Shown one piece after another: positions 52,279-60,921 of a DNA stretch of 64,000 bases. The notes beneath the pieces are model-generated. The model had not been told where the DNA came from. It worked only from the letters and a program-made list of their open reading frames with translations, and ran no database searches. Source of the stretch: Ruminococcus_G sp964621905 (lineage in GTDB: Bacteria > Bacillota > Clostridia > Lachnospirales > Lachnospiraceae); NCBI GenBank assembly GCA_964621905.1, contig CAZUNG010000013.1, positions 1-64,000 on the forward strand, read 5' to 3'. How positions within the stretch are numbered: the first letter of the stretch is position 1; every line of letters starts with the position of its first letter. A program made the translations under genes and the position numbers.

Positions 52279-54912
52279 TCAGCGTTTGTAAAGAATACGA
52301 ATGGAGTTTAAGATACACAGGAAAGCAACTCCGGTATCAGCAAAAACAGCCAGCCACATGGATGCGAAGCCGCAGAGACCTAATATCATTACAATTCCCT
52401 TGATGATCAGAGCAAAGATAACGTTCTGCCAGGAAATCCGGCTGGTGGCACGGGCAATGCCTATGGACTGCGGGATAGCTTCCATGCATGAGGTCATATA
52501 TACAACGTCAGCCGCCTCGATTGCCGCATCAGCTCCGCTTCCCATGGCAGCTCCCACGTTGGCGCCTGCCAGCACCGGGGCGTCATTGATCCCATCACCG
52601 ACAAACATGACACTGCCGTATTTACTGCGCAGGTCATTTAAACGCGTGAGTTTATCCTGAGGCAGCAGTTTGGCATGGACCTCGTCGATGCCGGTCTGCT
52701 TTGCGACGGATTCTGCACTTTCCTGTGCATCTCCGGTCAGCATAACAGTTGTCAGACCCAATTTTTTTAACGCGGCAATGCTCGATTTGGCGTCATCTTT
52801 GACCGTATCTGAAATCATCAGATGTCCGGAGAAAGTCCCGTCAATAGCTATCAGAACTTCCGTTCCAAATGTGGATGGGTGATATCCGTTGATGTCAATA
52901 TGCTGTGTCTCCATAAGTTTGCGGTTGCCGCACAGGACTTCTTTGCCTTCAATGACGGCCCGAATTCCATGACCGGCAATCTCCTGAAGGGATTCCGGTT
53001 TGGAAAGCTTCAGATTTTTTGCTCTTGCAGCTTCCACGATGCTGACAGCGATCGGATGTGTTGAAGACTGTTCACAGCCCGCTGCTAAAGTCAGAAGCTC
53101 ATTCTGTGTGATGTGTCCGCAGGGGACGGTTTCCTGTACAACAAAGTTTCCTTCAGTGATGGTACCCGTCTTATCCATGATAACTGCGTGAACGCCTTTT
53201 AATGCTTCGAGTGAGATTCCGCCTTTGAATAAAATTCCTTTTTTGGAGCCGGCACCGATACCGGCAAAGAATGCCAGCGGGACACTGAGAACAAGAGCAC
53301 ACGGACAGCTCATAACCAGAAAGGTCAGTGCCGTGTAGATCCAGTGCTGCCAGTCGCCCGTGATCAGGGATGGCAGAACGGCGGTTACAATGGCCAGCAC
53401 TACAACAAAAGGTGTGTAAACTCTGGCAAATCTTGTGATAAAACGGTCAATGACAGGCTTGCTGGCTGCTGCGTTTTCAACGGAATCCAGGATTCGTGAA
53501 ACCATGGATTCGGACAATTCTTTTTCAACACGGATTTTCAGCTGGCCGCTGGTATTGACGCAGCCTGATAAAATAGAATCACCGACACCGGTCTTAACAG
53601 GAACTGGTTCTCCTGTAATCGGTGAAGTGTCCAGCTGACTGCTGCCTTCGATGACAACTCCGTCAAGCGGAATACGGTCCCCGGGACGAACGAGCAGGAT
53701 GTCACCAATCCGGGCTTCCTCAGATGGAATCATCTGCACATCACCATTGGAGACCAGATTAACAGTTTCGGGGCGGAGATCGACAGCATCCATAATCTGT
53801 GAGCGGCTTTTTGCAACGGCTTTTTCCTCAAAGAATTCACCGATGCGGTAGAAGAGCATAACACCAACCGCTTCCGGATATTCACGGATAACAAAGGCAC
53901 CCAGCGTTGCGATGCTCATCAAGAAGTTTTCGTCAAATACCTGACCTTTCGTGAGGTTCCTCAGTGCTGTCCAGATGACTTTCCAGCCGAGAAGAATATA
54001 AGCAACGATATAGACCGGAAGTGTTACGATGGTTCCAAATCCCATATACTCCAAAATTTCACCGGCAACGAAAAGAACGGCTCCTATGATAATTTCTGTC
54101 AGGGCACGGGTACTCTCTGACCTTCCTTTTTTGGCGGCGGCTGTTTCATGGCTGCGCACAGAGCTATCCTTTTCAACAATTTCAATGCCGTCCTCGATTG
54201 AATTACAAATCTTTTTAATTTCGGGCAGCAGACGCTGCGGAGATTTTGCCGTGATTTTCAGCTGTTTAGTAGCAAATGTAATAGAAGCACTTTCTACATC
54301 AGGAAGCTGACTGATCCGCTGTTCCATCTTGGCGGCGCAGTTGGCACATCCAAGGTTTTCCAGAAGATAGGTTTTCGTTTTATAATTTTCCGCAGCGGGT
54401 GTATCTTTCGGTACCACGCGTACTTCTGACTCAATGGAAGAGCAGATACTCTGGATCTGAGGAATCAATGCGGCCTGACCGTCTGCAGATATTCGCAGTT
54501 GTTTTGTCGCGAACGTAATGCTGGCTGCAAACACACCTGGGAGTTCCTGGATTTTTTTTTCCATCTTAGCGGCGCAATTGGCGCATCCCAGATTTTCCAA
54601 AACATACACTTTTTTTTCATGGCCGTCATCCGGCAGTTCAGCAGCAGCGCTGTTGTGCAGGTCATGGTCATGATCGTGGTGGTCATGACCGCAGCCGCAT
54701 TCATCATGTCTGTGATCGTGGTGGTCATGACCGCAGCCGCATTCATCATGTCTGTGATCGTGGTGGTCATGACCGCAGCCGCATTCATCATGTTTGTGAT
54801 CGTGGTGGTCATGGCCGCAGCCGCATTCATCATGTTTGTGATCGTGGTGGTTATGGCCGCAGCTGCAGATATCTTTGTGCTGATGTTCCAGCGAATCTTC
54901 CATACGTTTCAT
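52279..54912 (-). CDS. zntA: Zn/Cd/Pb-exporting P1B-type ATPase (ZntA/CadA-like)
   Basis: An 877-residue metal pump. A His/Cys-rich N-terminus with four 14-residue repeats (residues ~18-80) precedes two HMA domains (about 100-165 and 180-245), each with GCANC. After membrane helices come CPC near residue 534, DKTGT near 577 and GDGIND near 771. The last helix contains ADTGVAF, whose aspartate marks the Zn/Cd/Pb type and not a copper pump. AGAGG lies before ATG 54912; upstream in-frame ATGs have no site. It is transcribed from a promoter carrying a TGAA-N6-TTCA operator, with arsR behind it. Confidence 0.93.
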   Translation of the reverse strand: MKRMEDSLEHQHKDICSCGHNHHDHKHDECGCGHDHHDHKHDECGCGHDHHDHRHDECGCGHDHHDHRHDECGCGHDHHDHDHDLHNSAAAELPDDGHEKKVYVLENLGCANCAAKMEKKIQELPGVFAASITFATKQLRISADGQAALIPQIQSICSSIESEVRVVPKDTPAAENYKTKTYLLENLGCANCAAKMEQRISQLPDVESASITFATKQLKITAKSPQRLLPEIKKICNSIEDGIEIVEKDSSVRSHETAAAKKGRSESTRALTEIIIGAVLFVAGEILEYMGFGTIVTLPVYIVAYILLGWKVIWTALRNLTKGQVFDENFLMSIATLGAFVIREYPEAVGVMLFYRIGEFFEEKAVAKSRSQIMDAVDLRPETVNLVSNGDVQMIPSEEARIGDILLVRPGDRIPLDGVVIEGSSQLDTSPITGEPVPVKTGVGDSILSGCVNTSGQLKIRVEKELSESMVSRILDSVENAAASKPVIDRFITRFARVYTPFVVVLAIVTAVLPSLITGDWQHWIYTALTFLVMSCPCALVLSVPLAFFAGIGAGSKKGILFKGGISLEALKGVHAVIMDKTGTITEGNFVVQETVPCGHITQNELLTLAAGCEQSSTHPIAVSIVEAARAKNLKLSKPESLQEIAGHGIRAVIEGKEVLCGNRKLMETQHIDINGYHPSTFGTEVLIAIDGTFSGHLMISDTVKDDAKSSIAALKKLGLTTVMLTGDAQESAESVAKQTGIDEVHAKLLPQDKLTRLNDLRSKYGSVMFVGDGINDAPVLAGANVGAAMGSGADAAIEAADVVYMTSCMEAIPQSIGIARATSRISWQNVIFALIIKGIVMILGLCGFASMWLAVFADTGVAFLCILNSIRILYKR
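54671..54866. repeat. 42-bp tandem repeats in the metal ATPase gene
   Basis: Four full units start at 54671, 54713, 54755 and 54797, and a partial unit at 54839. Each encodes 14 residues of the pattern HDECGCGHDHHDH plus Lys or Arg. Neighbouring units differ by only one to three bases, which indicates recent expansion and likely length variation between strains. The repeats sit in the N-terminal metal-binding region. Confidence 0.92.
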
Positions 54913-54947
54913 AAGTATCCTCTCCATTTCTACAATTAAATAATAAA

Positions 54948-55002
54948 ACATATGAATAACTGTTCATGTGTTGATTATAAGTCTGACAGGAAAGAAAGTC
55001 AA
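54948..55002 (-). promoter_or_regulatory. promoter and ArsR-type operator of the metal ATPase
   Basis: On the minus strand TTGACT (55002-54997) and TATAAT (54979-54974) are separated by 17 bases. Immediately downstream, ACATATGAATAACTGTTCATGTGT (54948-54971 on plus) is an imperfect palindrome with TGAA-N6-TTCA, the operator core of SmtB/CzrA-type repressors. Binding there would block transcription. Confidence 0.8.
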
Positions 55003-55225
55003 TACCATATTCTTAAAAGTAAGTAAAAATTTAGACGCAGAAGTATTGGACAGGGGTATAACAATCAGGAATATCAGACTCCTATAAAGCAGAATATTTG
55101 TCGAAAATTAAACGGATTACAAAAAATGTGATAACAAAATGGAATGGAAAAAAACGAAAAAAAAAGGGAAAAATGCAAAAAAGTGTGTTATAGTAATTTT
55201 GATTTTAAAATACAAGTCATAAAAG

Positions 55226-55380
55226 TTCCTATCTTTAGGATTAATAGGGAAATTGGTGCAAATCCAATGCGATCCCGTCACTGTGAAAAAGGGTCGATTT
55301 TATTGCCACTGGATGAATGTTAAAATCTGGGAAGGAAAAGTCGACAATGCTTTTAAGCCAGGAGACCTGCTTTTATGTGA
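55226..55380 (+). ncRNA. cobalamin riboswitch without an adjacent corrinoid gene
   Basis: All core elements are present and close to consensus: TAGGGAAATTGGTGCAAATCC, the GATCCCGTCACTGTGA segment, GCCACTGG, CTGGGAAGG and the B12 box AGCCAGGAGACCTGC at 55356-55370. It is closer to consensus than the copy at 20260. A terminator follows at 55440. The nearest downstream gene is a LysR regulator 327 bases on. The promoter was not clearly seen; a TATAGT box lies near 55186. Confidence 0.92.
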
Positions 55381-55439
55381 AATGCAGTACCTACGGTGTA
55401 TAGGTGTGAGCAAAGCGAACGTAAATTGACTACGTCCTT

Positions 55440-55467
55440 ATGCGCACTTATTGTGCGCATTTTTTTA
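55440..55467 (+). terminator. riboswitch terminator
   Basis: An 8-9 bp stem ATGCGCAC/GTGCGCAT with a short loop is followed by seven T. It is the likely expression platform of the second riboswitch. Confidence 0.88.
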
Positions 55468-55706
55468 TGTCATCCGCAGATATAGTGCTTTTTGGATGAA
55501 ATAAAATGATGGATCTTTACGATATTTTTTGTGTTCTTATTTTAAGAACAGAAGTTATCGTTCATGTCGAATTACGGCAGTTTTGGGCAGTGCACCGGGA
55601 GAAAGGTATTGGAAACCTTTCTCCCTTCATTATTTATATTATGGTAAGGGTATGTGCGAAGATATATGAGAATTCAAAACAATGAGTAAATGACAGGGGG
55701 ATACAT
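55468..55706 (+). other. intergenic region with second terminator-like hairpin
   Basis: This stretch between the riboswitch terminator and the LysR gene has no convincing gene. A perfect 10-bp stem GGGAGAAAGG/CCTTTCTCCC at 55597-55625 is followed by a T-rich run and may be a second terminator. The part before it (about 130 bases) could be the relic of a gene once controlled by the riboswitch, but I could not recognise any protein in it. Confidence 0.5.
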
Positions 55707-56621
55707 ATGGACATCAAGCAGCTGCAGTATTTTGTGACAAGCGTTGATCTTGGAAGTTTTCACGCAGCGGCGGAAGCACTGATCACGACGCAGCCCAATG
55801 TCAGTAAGGTTGTAAAAGCGTTGGAAGAGGAAATGGGAATGACGCTGCTGGTTCGTAACAGAAGCGGAGTCACAATGACGCGGGATGGTGAGCAGGTCTA
55901 TCGGTATGCGTTAAATACATTAAAAAACTTTGAAATGCTGAGCAGCCTGAGAGAAGAAAAAGAAGGTAATCTGATCATATGTGGTACACCCAGCAATAAT
56001 CTGTCAACACTTCTTGCAGAGTTTTACAGCTCCAAGACGGATGGAAAGATCCGTATGGAGCTTCGGGAGGGAAATTTCGAAGACATTGTGGCCTGGGTTC
56101 ACAGAAGAAGCGCGGAGTTGGGATTCACCTACATATCCAGAAGAAATCAGGCGGTCTTTGAAGGAAGACTGAGGAAAAAAGGGCTTGAGTTTCATGTACT
56201 GGCCAAAACCTCGCTGTTTCTTTTTTGCAGCGATAAGAATCCGCTGTTTGACAGATTGTATGTCTGGGAAAAAGATTTGGAGGCAGTAAAACTGGTACAG
56301 AGGAGAGAAGATGTTCATTCTCTGTCCAATCATCTGGGAGTCCTGAATGGCGATGTGTTATACAAGGCAGACAGACAGGAACTCGCCTATACAAACAGTG
56401 ATCATTTTCTTGTACAGCTATTGAAACGTACCGATTATTGTTCCATTGACAGCAGTTTTCTGAAAGATAAGTATAAGGAGTATGGAATCAAGGCGGTTCC
56501 GATCAGAGGAAGTGAAAATAGTGTTTCGTTCGGTTATATCAAACGAATCAGAGATTCTCTGTCAGAGCCAGCAAAAGAATTTATTGGATATCTGGAAGAA
56601 CAGATAAGAAAGGAGAGATAA
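55707..56621 (+). CDS. LysR-family transcription regulator
   Basis: A 304-residue regulator. The N-terminal helix-turn-helix (MDIKQLQYFVTSVDLGSFHAAAE and TTQPNVSKVVKALEEEMG, residues 1-45) is followed by an effector-binding domain of two lobes. AGGGGGA lies five bases before the ATG. It lies just upstream of, and in the same direction as, the peptide/nickel-type transporter genes and probably controls them. A clear paralogue starts at 63310, beyond the MATE gene. Confidence 0.9.
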   Translation: MDIKQLQYFVTSVDLGSFHAAAEALITTQPNVSKVVKALEEEMGMTLLVRNRSGVTMTRDGEQVYRYALNTLKNFEMLSSLREEKEGNLIICGTPSNNLSTLLAEFYSSKTDGKIRMELREGNFEDIVAWVHRRSAELGFTYISRRNQAVFEGRLRKKGLEFHVLAKTSLFLFCSDKNPLFDRLYVWEKDLEAVKLVQRREDVHSLSNHLGVLNGDVLYKADRQELAYTNSDHFLVQLLKRTDYCSIDSSFLKDKYKEYGIKAVPIRGSENSVSFGYIKRIRDSLSEPAKEFIGYLEEQIRKER

Positions 56622-56662
56622 CATGGATTCAAACGATATCATCTGCAGGGGGATAAAAAATT

Positions 56663-57601
56663 GTGAATAAGAAACAGTTGGGAAGAAGATTACTACAGAT
56701 TTTAATTGTTCTGTTTGGTATTAGCTTTTTCACCTTTGGTCTGACATATCTGTCACCGGGTGATCCGGCGGAAATTATGCTGACGGAGTGCGGAAATGTG
56801 CCGACGCCGGAGCTGCTGGAACAGACAAGAGCAGAGCTTGGGCTGGATAAACCGTTTCTGATTCAATATGGAAACTGGCTGAAAGGGGTATTGACCGGCG
56901 ATATGGGAACTTCCTATTCTATGAAGGTGCCCGTCGTGGAAAAACTGGCGTCCTGTTTCTGGCCAACACTGGAACTGGCGCTGGCTTCTTTGCTCATTAT
57001 GCTGATTGTATCGATTCCTCTGGGAATTCTGTCAGCAGTCTATCAGAACCGATGGCCGGATTATCTGGTGAGGGGACTGACCTTCATGGGCGTCTCGATT
57101 CCCAGTTTCTGGGTTGGCCTGATATTGCTGAGTATTTTTGGCGTTACGCTGCGGTGGGTTACCGTATCCGGCGGCAGTACAGATTTTAAGTCGCTGATCC
57201 TTCCTGCGGTAACGCTGGCATTTTCCATGTCAGCCAAGTATACGAGGCAGGTACGGATTGCGGTACTGGATGAGCTGAGGCAGGATTATGTGACGGGTGC
57301 GAGGATGAGAGGGATACGGGAACGCACAATTCTCTGGAAACATGTGCTTCCGAACTCCATGCTGCCGCTGGTCACACTGCTGGGCATTTCACTGGGAAGT
57401 CTGCTCGGAGGTACTGCGGTTGTCGAGATCATCTATAACTGGCCAGGATTGGGCAATATGGCGGTAAAGGCAATCTCCTGCCGGGATTATCCGCTGGTTC
57501 AGGGATATGTGCTGTGGATTGCGCTGTTGTATATGGGGATTAATCTGCTTGTGGATCTTTCCTATAACCGCCTCGATCCCAGAATAAAGGAGGAGAGATA
57601 A
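56663..57601 (+). CDS. peptide/nickel-type ABC transporter permease 1
   Basis: A 312-residue DppB/NikB-like permease. It has a first helix near residues 11-30, the extracellular loop typical of this half (GLDKPFLIQYGNWLKGVLTGD) and five further helices. The coupling motif is DYVTGARMRGIRERTILWKHVLPN near 209-232. The GTG at 56663 is set by AGGGGGAT upstream. dppC-type follows after one base. The cargo, whether peptides, nickel, cobalt or another solute, cannot be read from the permease. Confidence 0.88.
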   Translation: MNKKQLGRRLLQILIVLFGISFFTFGLTYLSPGDPAEIMLTECGNVPTPELLEQTRAELGLDKPFLIQYGNWLKGVLTGDMGTSYSMKVPVVEKLASCFWPTLELALASLLIMLIVSIPLGILSAVYQNRWPDYLVRGLTFMGVSIPSFWVGLILLSIFGVTLRWVTVSGGSTDFKSLILPAVTLAFSMSAKYTRQVRIAVLDELRQDYVTGARMRGIRERTILWKHVLPNSMLPLVTLLGISLGSLLGGTAVVEIIYNWPGLGNMAVKAISCRDYPLVQGYVLWIALLYMGINLLVDLSYNRLDPRIKEER

Positions 57602-57602
57602 A

Positions 57603-58427
57603 GTGAAGATACTGAATTTTTTAAAAACGCATAAACAGTTTACGGTTTTCTCCATTTTGGCACTGCTTATCGTGGGCGTGGCGGTGTTTGCTCCAGTGAT
57701 TTCACCGAATGATCCCTATGAGGCGGTGATGTCAGATTCCTTAAAGGCTCCGGATGATACGTATACGTGCGGCACGGATAAACTGGGAAGAGATGTATTG
57801 TCCAGAGTGATCTATGGGACAAGATCGTCTCTTACGATGACATTGGTTCTCGTAGCGGTGATTTTAGTGACTGGCACTGCGCTCGGTGTGATTGCCGGTT
57901 ATTTCGGTGGTGTGATCGATGCTGTCATCATGAGAATCGCAGATATGATGATCTCTTTTCCGGGACTGGTACTTGCGATTGCGATCGCCGGACTCCTCGG
58001 TCCCAACATGGTGAATGCGGTGATTGCAATTGCGTCTGTTAGCTGGACAAAGTACGCGAGACTGGCAAGAAGTATGGTGCTGAAGATTAAGAGCAATCTG
58101 TATATGGAAGCGGCTGTTGTCACGGGGACAAGCACCATGAATATCATTTTAAAACATGTAGTCCCCAATATGATTACAACCATGATAGTGACTGCTGCGA
58201 CAGATATTGGAACGATGATGCTGGAACTGGCCTCTTTGTCTTTTCTGGGATTTGGAGCTCAGGCCCCGACACCGGAATGGGGACTGATGTTGAATGAAGG
58301 AAGAACTTACATAAGTAAAGCGCCGTGGCTGATGATTTACCCGGGGATTGCAATTGTCATTGTCGTTGTTGTCTTTAATATGCTGGGTGACAGCATCCGC
58401 GATATCCTGGATCCGAGACAGGAATAG
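57603..58427 (+). CDS. peptide/nickel-type ABC transporter permease 2
   Basis: A 274-residue DppC/NikC-like permease with six helices. GTDKLGRDVLSRVIYGTR near residue 58 is the family hallmark, and the coupling region EAAVVTGTSTMNIILKHVVPN lies near 162-182. The GTG start lies behind GGAGGAG in the end of the first permease gene. The two permeases would form the channel. Confidence 0.88.
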   Translation: MKILNFLKTHKQFTVFSILALLIVGVAVFAPVISPNDPYEAVMSDSLKAPDDTYTCGTDKLGRDVLSRVIYGTRSSLTMTLVLVAVILVTGTALGVIAGYFGGVIDAVIMRIADMMISFPGLVLAIAIAGLLGPNMVNAVIAIASVSWTKYARLARSMVLKIKSNLYMEAAVVTGTSTMNIILKHVVPNMITTMIVTAATDIGTMMLELASLSFLGFGAQAPTPEWGLMLNEGRTYISKAPWLMIYPGIAIVIVVVVFNMLGDSIRDILDPRQE

Positions 58428-58510
58428 CACAGATTCAAGTCCGCTTTTGCGGTTTGGAAATAAAATGAACAAAAAAGCAGATGTAAAATGAGGAAAGCGA
58501 GGAAAAATGA

Positions 58511-60121
58511 ATGTGTAAATGGATGAAGAAAATGATTGGCCTGGGGCTGGCGTGTGCGATGGGCATGTCGCTGCTGGCAGGATGCCAGAAATCAGAAAGC
58601 GGTGCACAGGAAGACACTGCTGCTGAAAATGTGCAGGGAGAATCCGCACAGGCGGCACAGGGAGGAGAAATCACAATCGGTGTAACGAGTTTTGCAGATA
58701 CCCTGGAGCCTACGGAACAATACTTCAGCTGGGTCGTAACCCGATATGGAGTTGGAGAGACACTGGCCAAGTTTGACGAGAATGGTGAGATCATTCCGTG
58801 TCTTGCTGAAAGCTGGTCTGTCAGTGATGATCAGCTCACCTGGACATTTAAAATCAGAGAGGGTGTAAAATTCTCAAATGGCAATGATATGACTCCGGAT
58901 GCCGTGAAGTCTTCACTGGAACGTACCTTTGAACTGAGCGACAGGGCAGCTACGTTCTTCGATCCGGAATCGATCACGGTTGACGGGCAGAATCTGCTGA
59001 TCAAGACAAAAGAGCCTGTGGCGGTAATTCCGGGAAGTCTTGCAGATCCTTTGTTTTTGATTGTGGATACAACTGCTGATACAGATTCCTTTGCGATGGA
59101 TGGACCGATCTGTACGGGACCGTATGCGGTGGAAAGCTTCAGCCCAACGGATTCCTGTGTCGTTGCGAAAAATGAATATTACTGGGACGGAGAAGTTCCG
59201 CTTGACAAAGTAACACTAAAATGTATTGATGATCAGACAACACGTTCCATGGCGCTTCAGACAGGAGAAATTGATATCGCCTATAACCTAAAGACAGAGA
59301 ATATCGCCGATTTTGAAGGAAATGATGATATTGAGATTCAGGAACTGCAGTCTCTTCGTTCAACTTACGCATTTATGAATCAGAATGGCGTGCTCGGCGA
59401 TATTAAACTTCGCCAGGCCATCATCCGCGGGCTGGACAAAGAGACATACTGCAGCACACTGCTCGAAGGAGGTGCAACTCCTGGAAAAGCTCCGGTTCCG
59501 CCGACATTGGATTTTGGATTTGATGAGCTGACAGATGAAAATGCATATGATCCGGAAGGGGCAAAGGCGCTTCTGGAAGAGGCGGGATATAAAGATGTTG
59601 ACGGCGACGGTTTCGTGGAGACTCCGGACGGGGAGGCGCTGGATCTGAACTTTGTGATCTATACAAGCCGTGAAGAATTAAATGTTTATGCACAGGCGGC
59701 ACAGGCGAGCCTGAAAGACATTGGAATTAAAGTCACACTGAATACCGTAAGTTATGAGACACTGCTTGATATGAGGGATTCCGGAGATTTCGATATGCTG
59801 ATCTGGAATGTACTGGTGGCGAATACGGGAGATCCTGAAAAATACCTGAGAGAAAACTGGTACAGTACATCGGCCTCCAATCAGACGGGATATCAAAATG
59901 CGGAAGTGGACAGCCTTCTGGACCAGCTGGCTTCGGAATTTGACGAAGATGCAAGAAAAGACCTGACGGTACAGATTCAGCAGCTGATTATGGATGATGC
60001 ATCCACGGTATTCTTTGGATATGAGACAACCTATCTGTTTTCCAATAAAAAAGTTACCGGTGTGAATATGTATCCGATGGATTACTATTGGCTGACAAAG
60101 GATATTGCGCTGGCAGAATAA
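58511..60121 (+). CDS. peptide/nickel-type ABC substrate-binding lipoprotein
   Basis: A 536-residue family 5 binding protein with a signal and lipobox ending at Cys25 (LLAGC). Early motifs include ETLAKFDENGEIIPCLAESW near residue 88 and FKIREGVKFSNGNDMTPDAV near 116, as in DppA/NikA/OppA proteins. A DxDxDG-type calcium-like loop (DVDGDGFVETPDG) lies near 364. Placing the binding-protein gene after the permeases is a less common order. Whether it holds peptides, nickel or cobalt chelates is not evident. Confidence 0.88.
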   Translation: MCKWMKKMIGLGLACAMGMSLLAGCQKSESGAQEDTAAENVQGESAQAAQGGEITIGVTSFADTLEPTEQYFSWVVTRYGVGETLAKFDENGEIIPCLAESWSVSDDQLTWTFKIREGVKFSNGNDMTPDAVKSSLERTFELSDRAATFFDPESITVDGQNLLIKTKEPVAVIPGSLADPLFLIVDTTADTDSFAMDGPICTGPYAVESFSPTDSCVVAKNEYYWDGEVPLDKVTLKCIDDQTTRSMALQTGEIDIAYNLKTENIADFEGNDDIEIQELQSLRSTYAFMNQNGVLGDIKLRQAIIRGLDKETYCSTLLEGGATPGKAPVPPTLDFGFDELTDENAYDPEGAKALLEEAGYKDVDGDGFVETPDGEALDLNFVIYTSREELNVYAQAAQASLKDIGIKVTLNTVSYETLLDMRDSGDFDMLIWNVLVANTGDPEKYLRENWYSTSASNQTGYQNAEVDSLLDQLASEFDEDARKDLTVQIQQLIMDDASTVFFGYETTYLFSNKKVTGVNMYPMDYYWLTKDIALAE

Positions 60122-60132
60122 AGGAGCATAAT

Positions 60133-60921
60133 ATGCTGGAAATTAAAGATTTGACCGTGCAGTACGGAAAGCGGGAACCTACAATGGAACACTTTAATCT
60201 CTCGATGAAAAAGGGGGAGATTATCAGTGTTGTCGGTGAGAGCGGAAGCGGGAAGACGACTGTGATCCGGGCTGTGCTTGGAGCACTGCCTGGTGCTGGC
60301 AGGGTGACAGCCGGGGATATCCTCTTTCAGGGAGAGTCCCTGCTGTCAAAATCAAAAGATGAGTGGCAGAAAATTCGAGGGACGAAGATCTCCATGATCT
60401 TTCAGGATTGCGGAGGAACATTAAATCCGATCCGGAAGATTGGCAGTCAGTATGTGGAATACATATGTACTCATCATAAGATGTCAAAGGATGAAGCGTG
60501 GAACAGGGCGCTTGGTATGCTGCAGAAGATGAGGCTTCCGGACGGAGAAAATATCATGAAAAGTTACCCTCATCAGCTGAGCGGAGGCATGCGCCAGAGA
60601 GTGGGAATTGCCATGGCAATGACATTTGAGCCGCAGCTGCTTTTGGCCGATGAACCAACAAGTGCGCTGGATGTTACAACTCAGGCGCAGATTGTACGTC
60701 AGATGATGGAGCTTCGGGATACTTTTGGGACAGGAATCATCATTGTCACACATAATCTGGGGGTTGCAGCTTATATGGCGGATCAGCTGATTGTCATGCA
60801 GCATGGAAAGATCGTCGACAGCGGAACAAGAGACGAGGTCATGTACGATCCCGCCAGTGCATATACGAAGGAGCTGCTCGCAGCTGTTCCTGAAATGGGA
60901 GGTGAACGTTTTGTTTCGTGA
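60133..60921 (+). CDS. peptide/nickel-type ABC transporter ATPase 1
   Basis: A 262-residue DppD/NikD-like ATPase. It has Walker A GESGSGKTT near residue 36, FQDCGGTLNPI near 91, the signature LSGGMRQR near 147 and Walker B LLADEPTSALD near 168. The ATG at 60133 has AAGGAG six bases upstream; the frame further upstream overlaps the binding-protein gene. The usual C-terminal zinc-like Cys motif of DppD is missing, so it is slightly short, as in NikD. It overlaps the next ATPase by 11 bases. Confidence 0.9.
   Translation: MLEIKDLTVQYGKREPTMEHFNLSMKKGEIISVVGESGSGKTTVIRAVLGALPGAGRVTAGDILFQGESLLSKSKDEWQKIRGTKISMIFQDCGGTLNPIRKIGSQYVEYICTHHKMSKDEAWNRALGMLQKMRLPDGENIMKSYPHQLSGGMRQRVGIAMAMTFEPQLLLADEPTSALDVTTQAQIVRQMMELRDTFGTGIIIVTHNLGVAAYMADQLIVMQHGKIVDSGTRDEVMYDPASAYTKELLAAVPEMGGERFVS

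Noticed and set aside
54671..54866. Regular 42-bp repeats considered as a CRISPR array
   Set aside because: The units are contiguous with no unique spacers and are in frame with the ATPase coding sequence.
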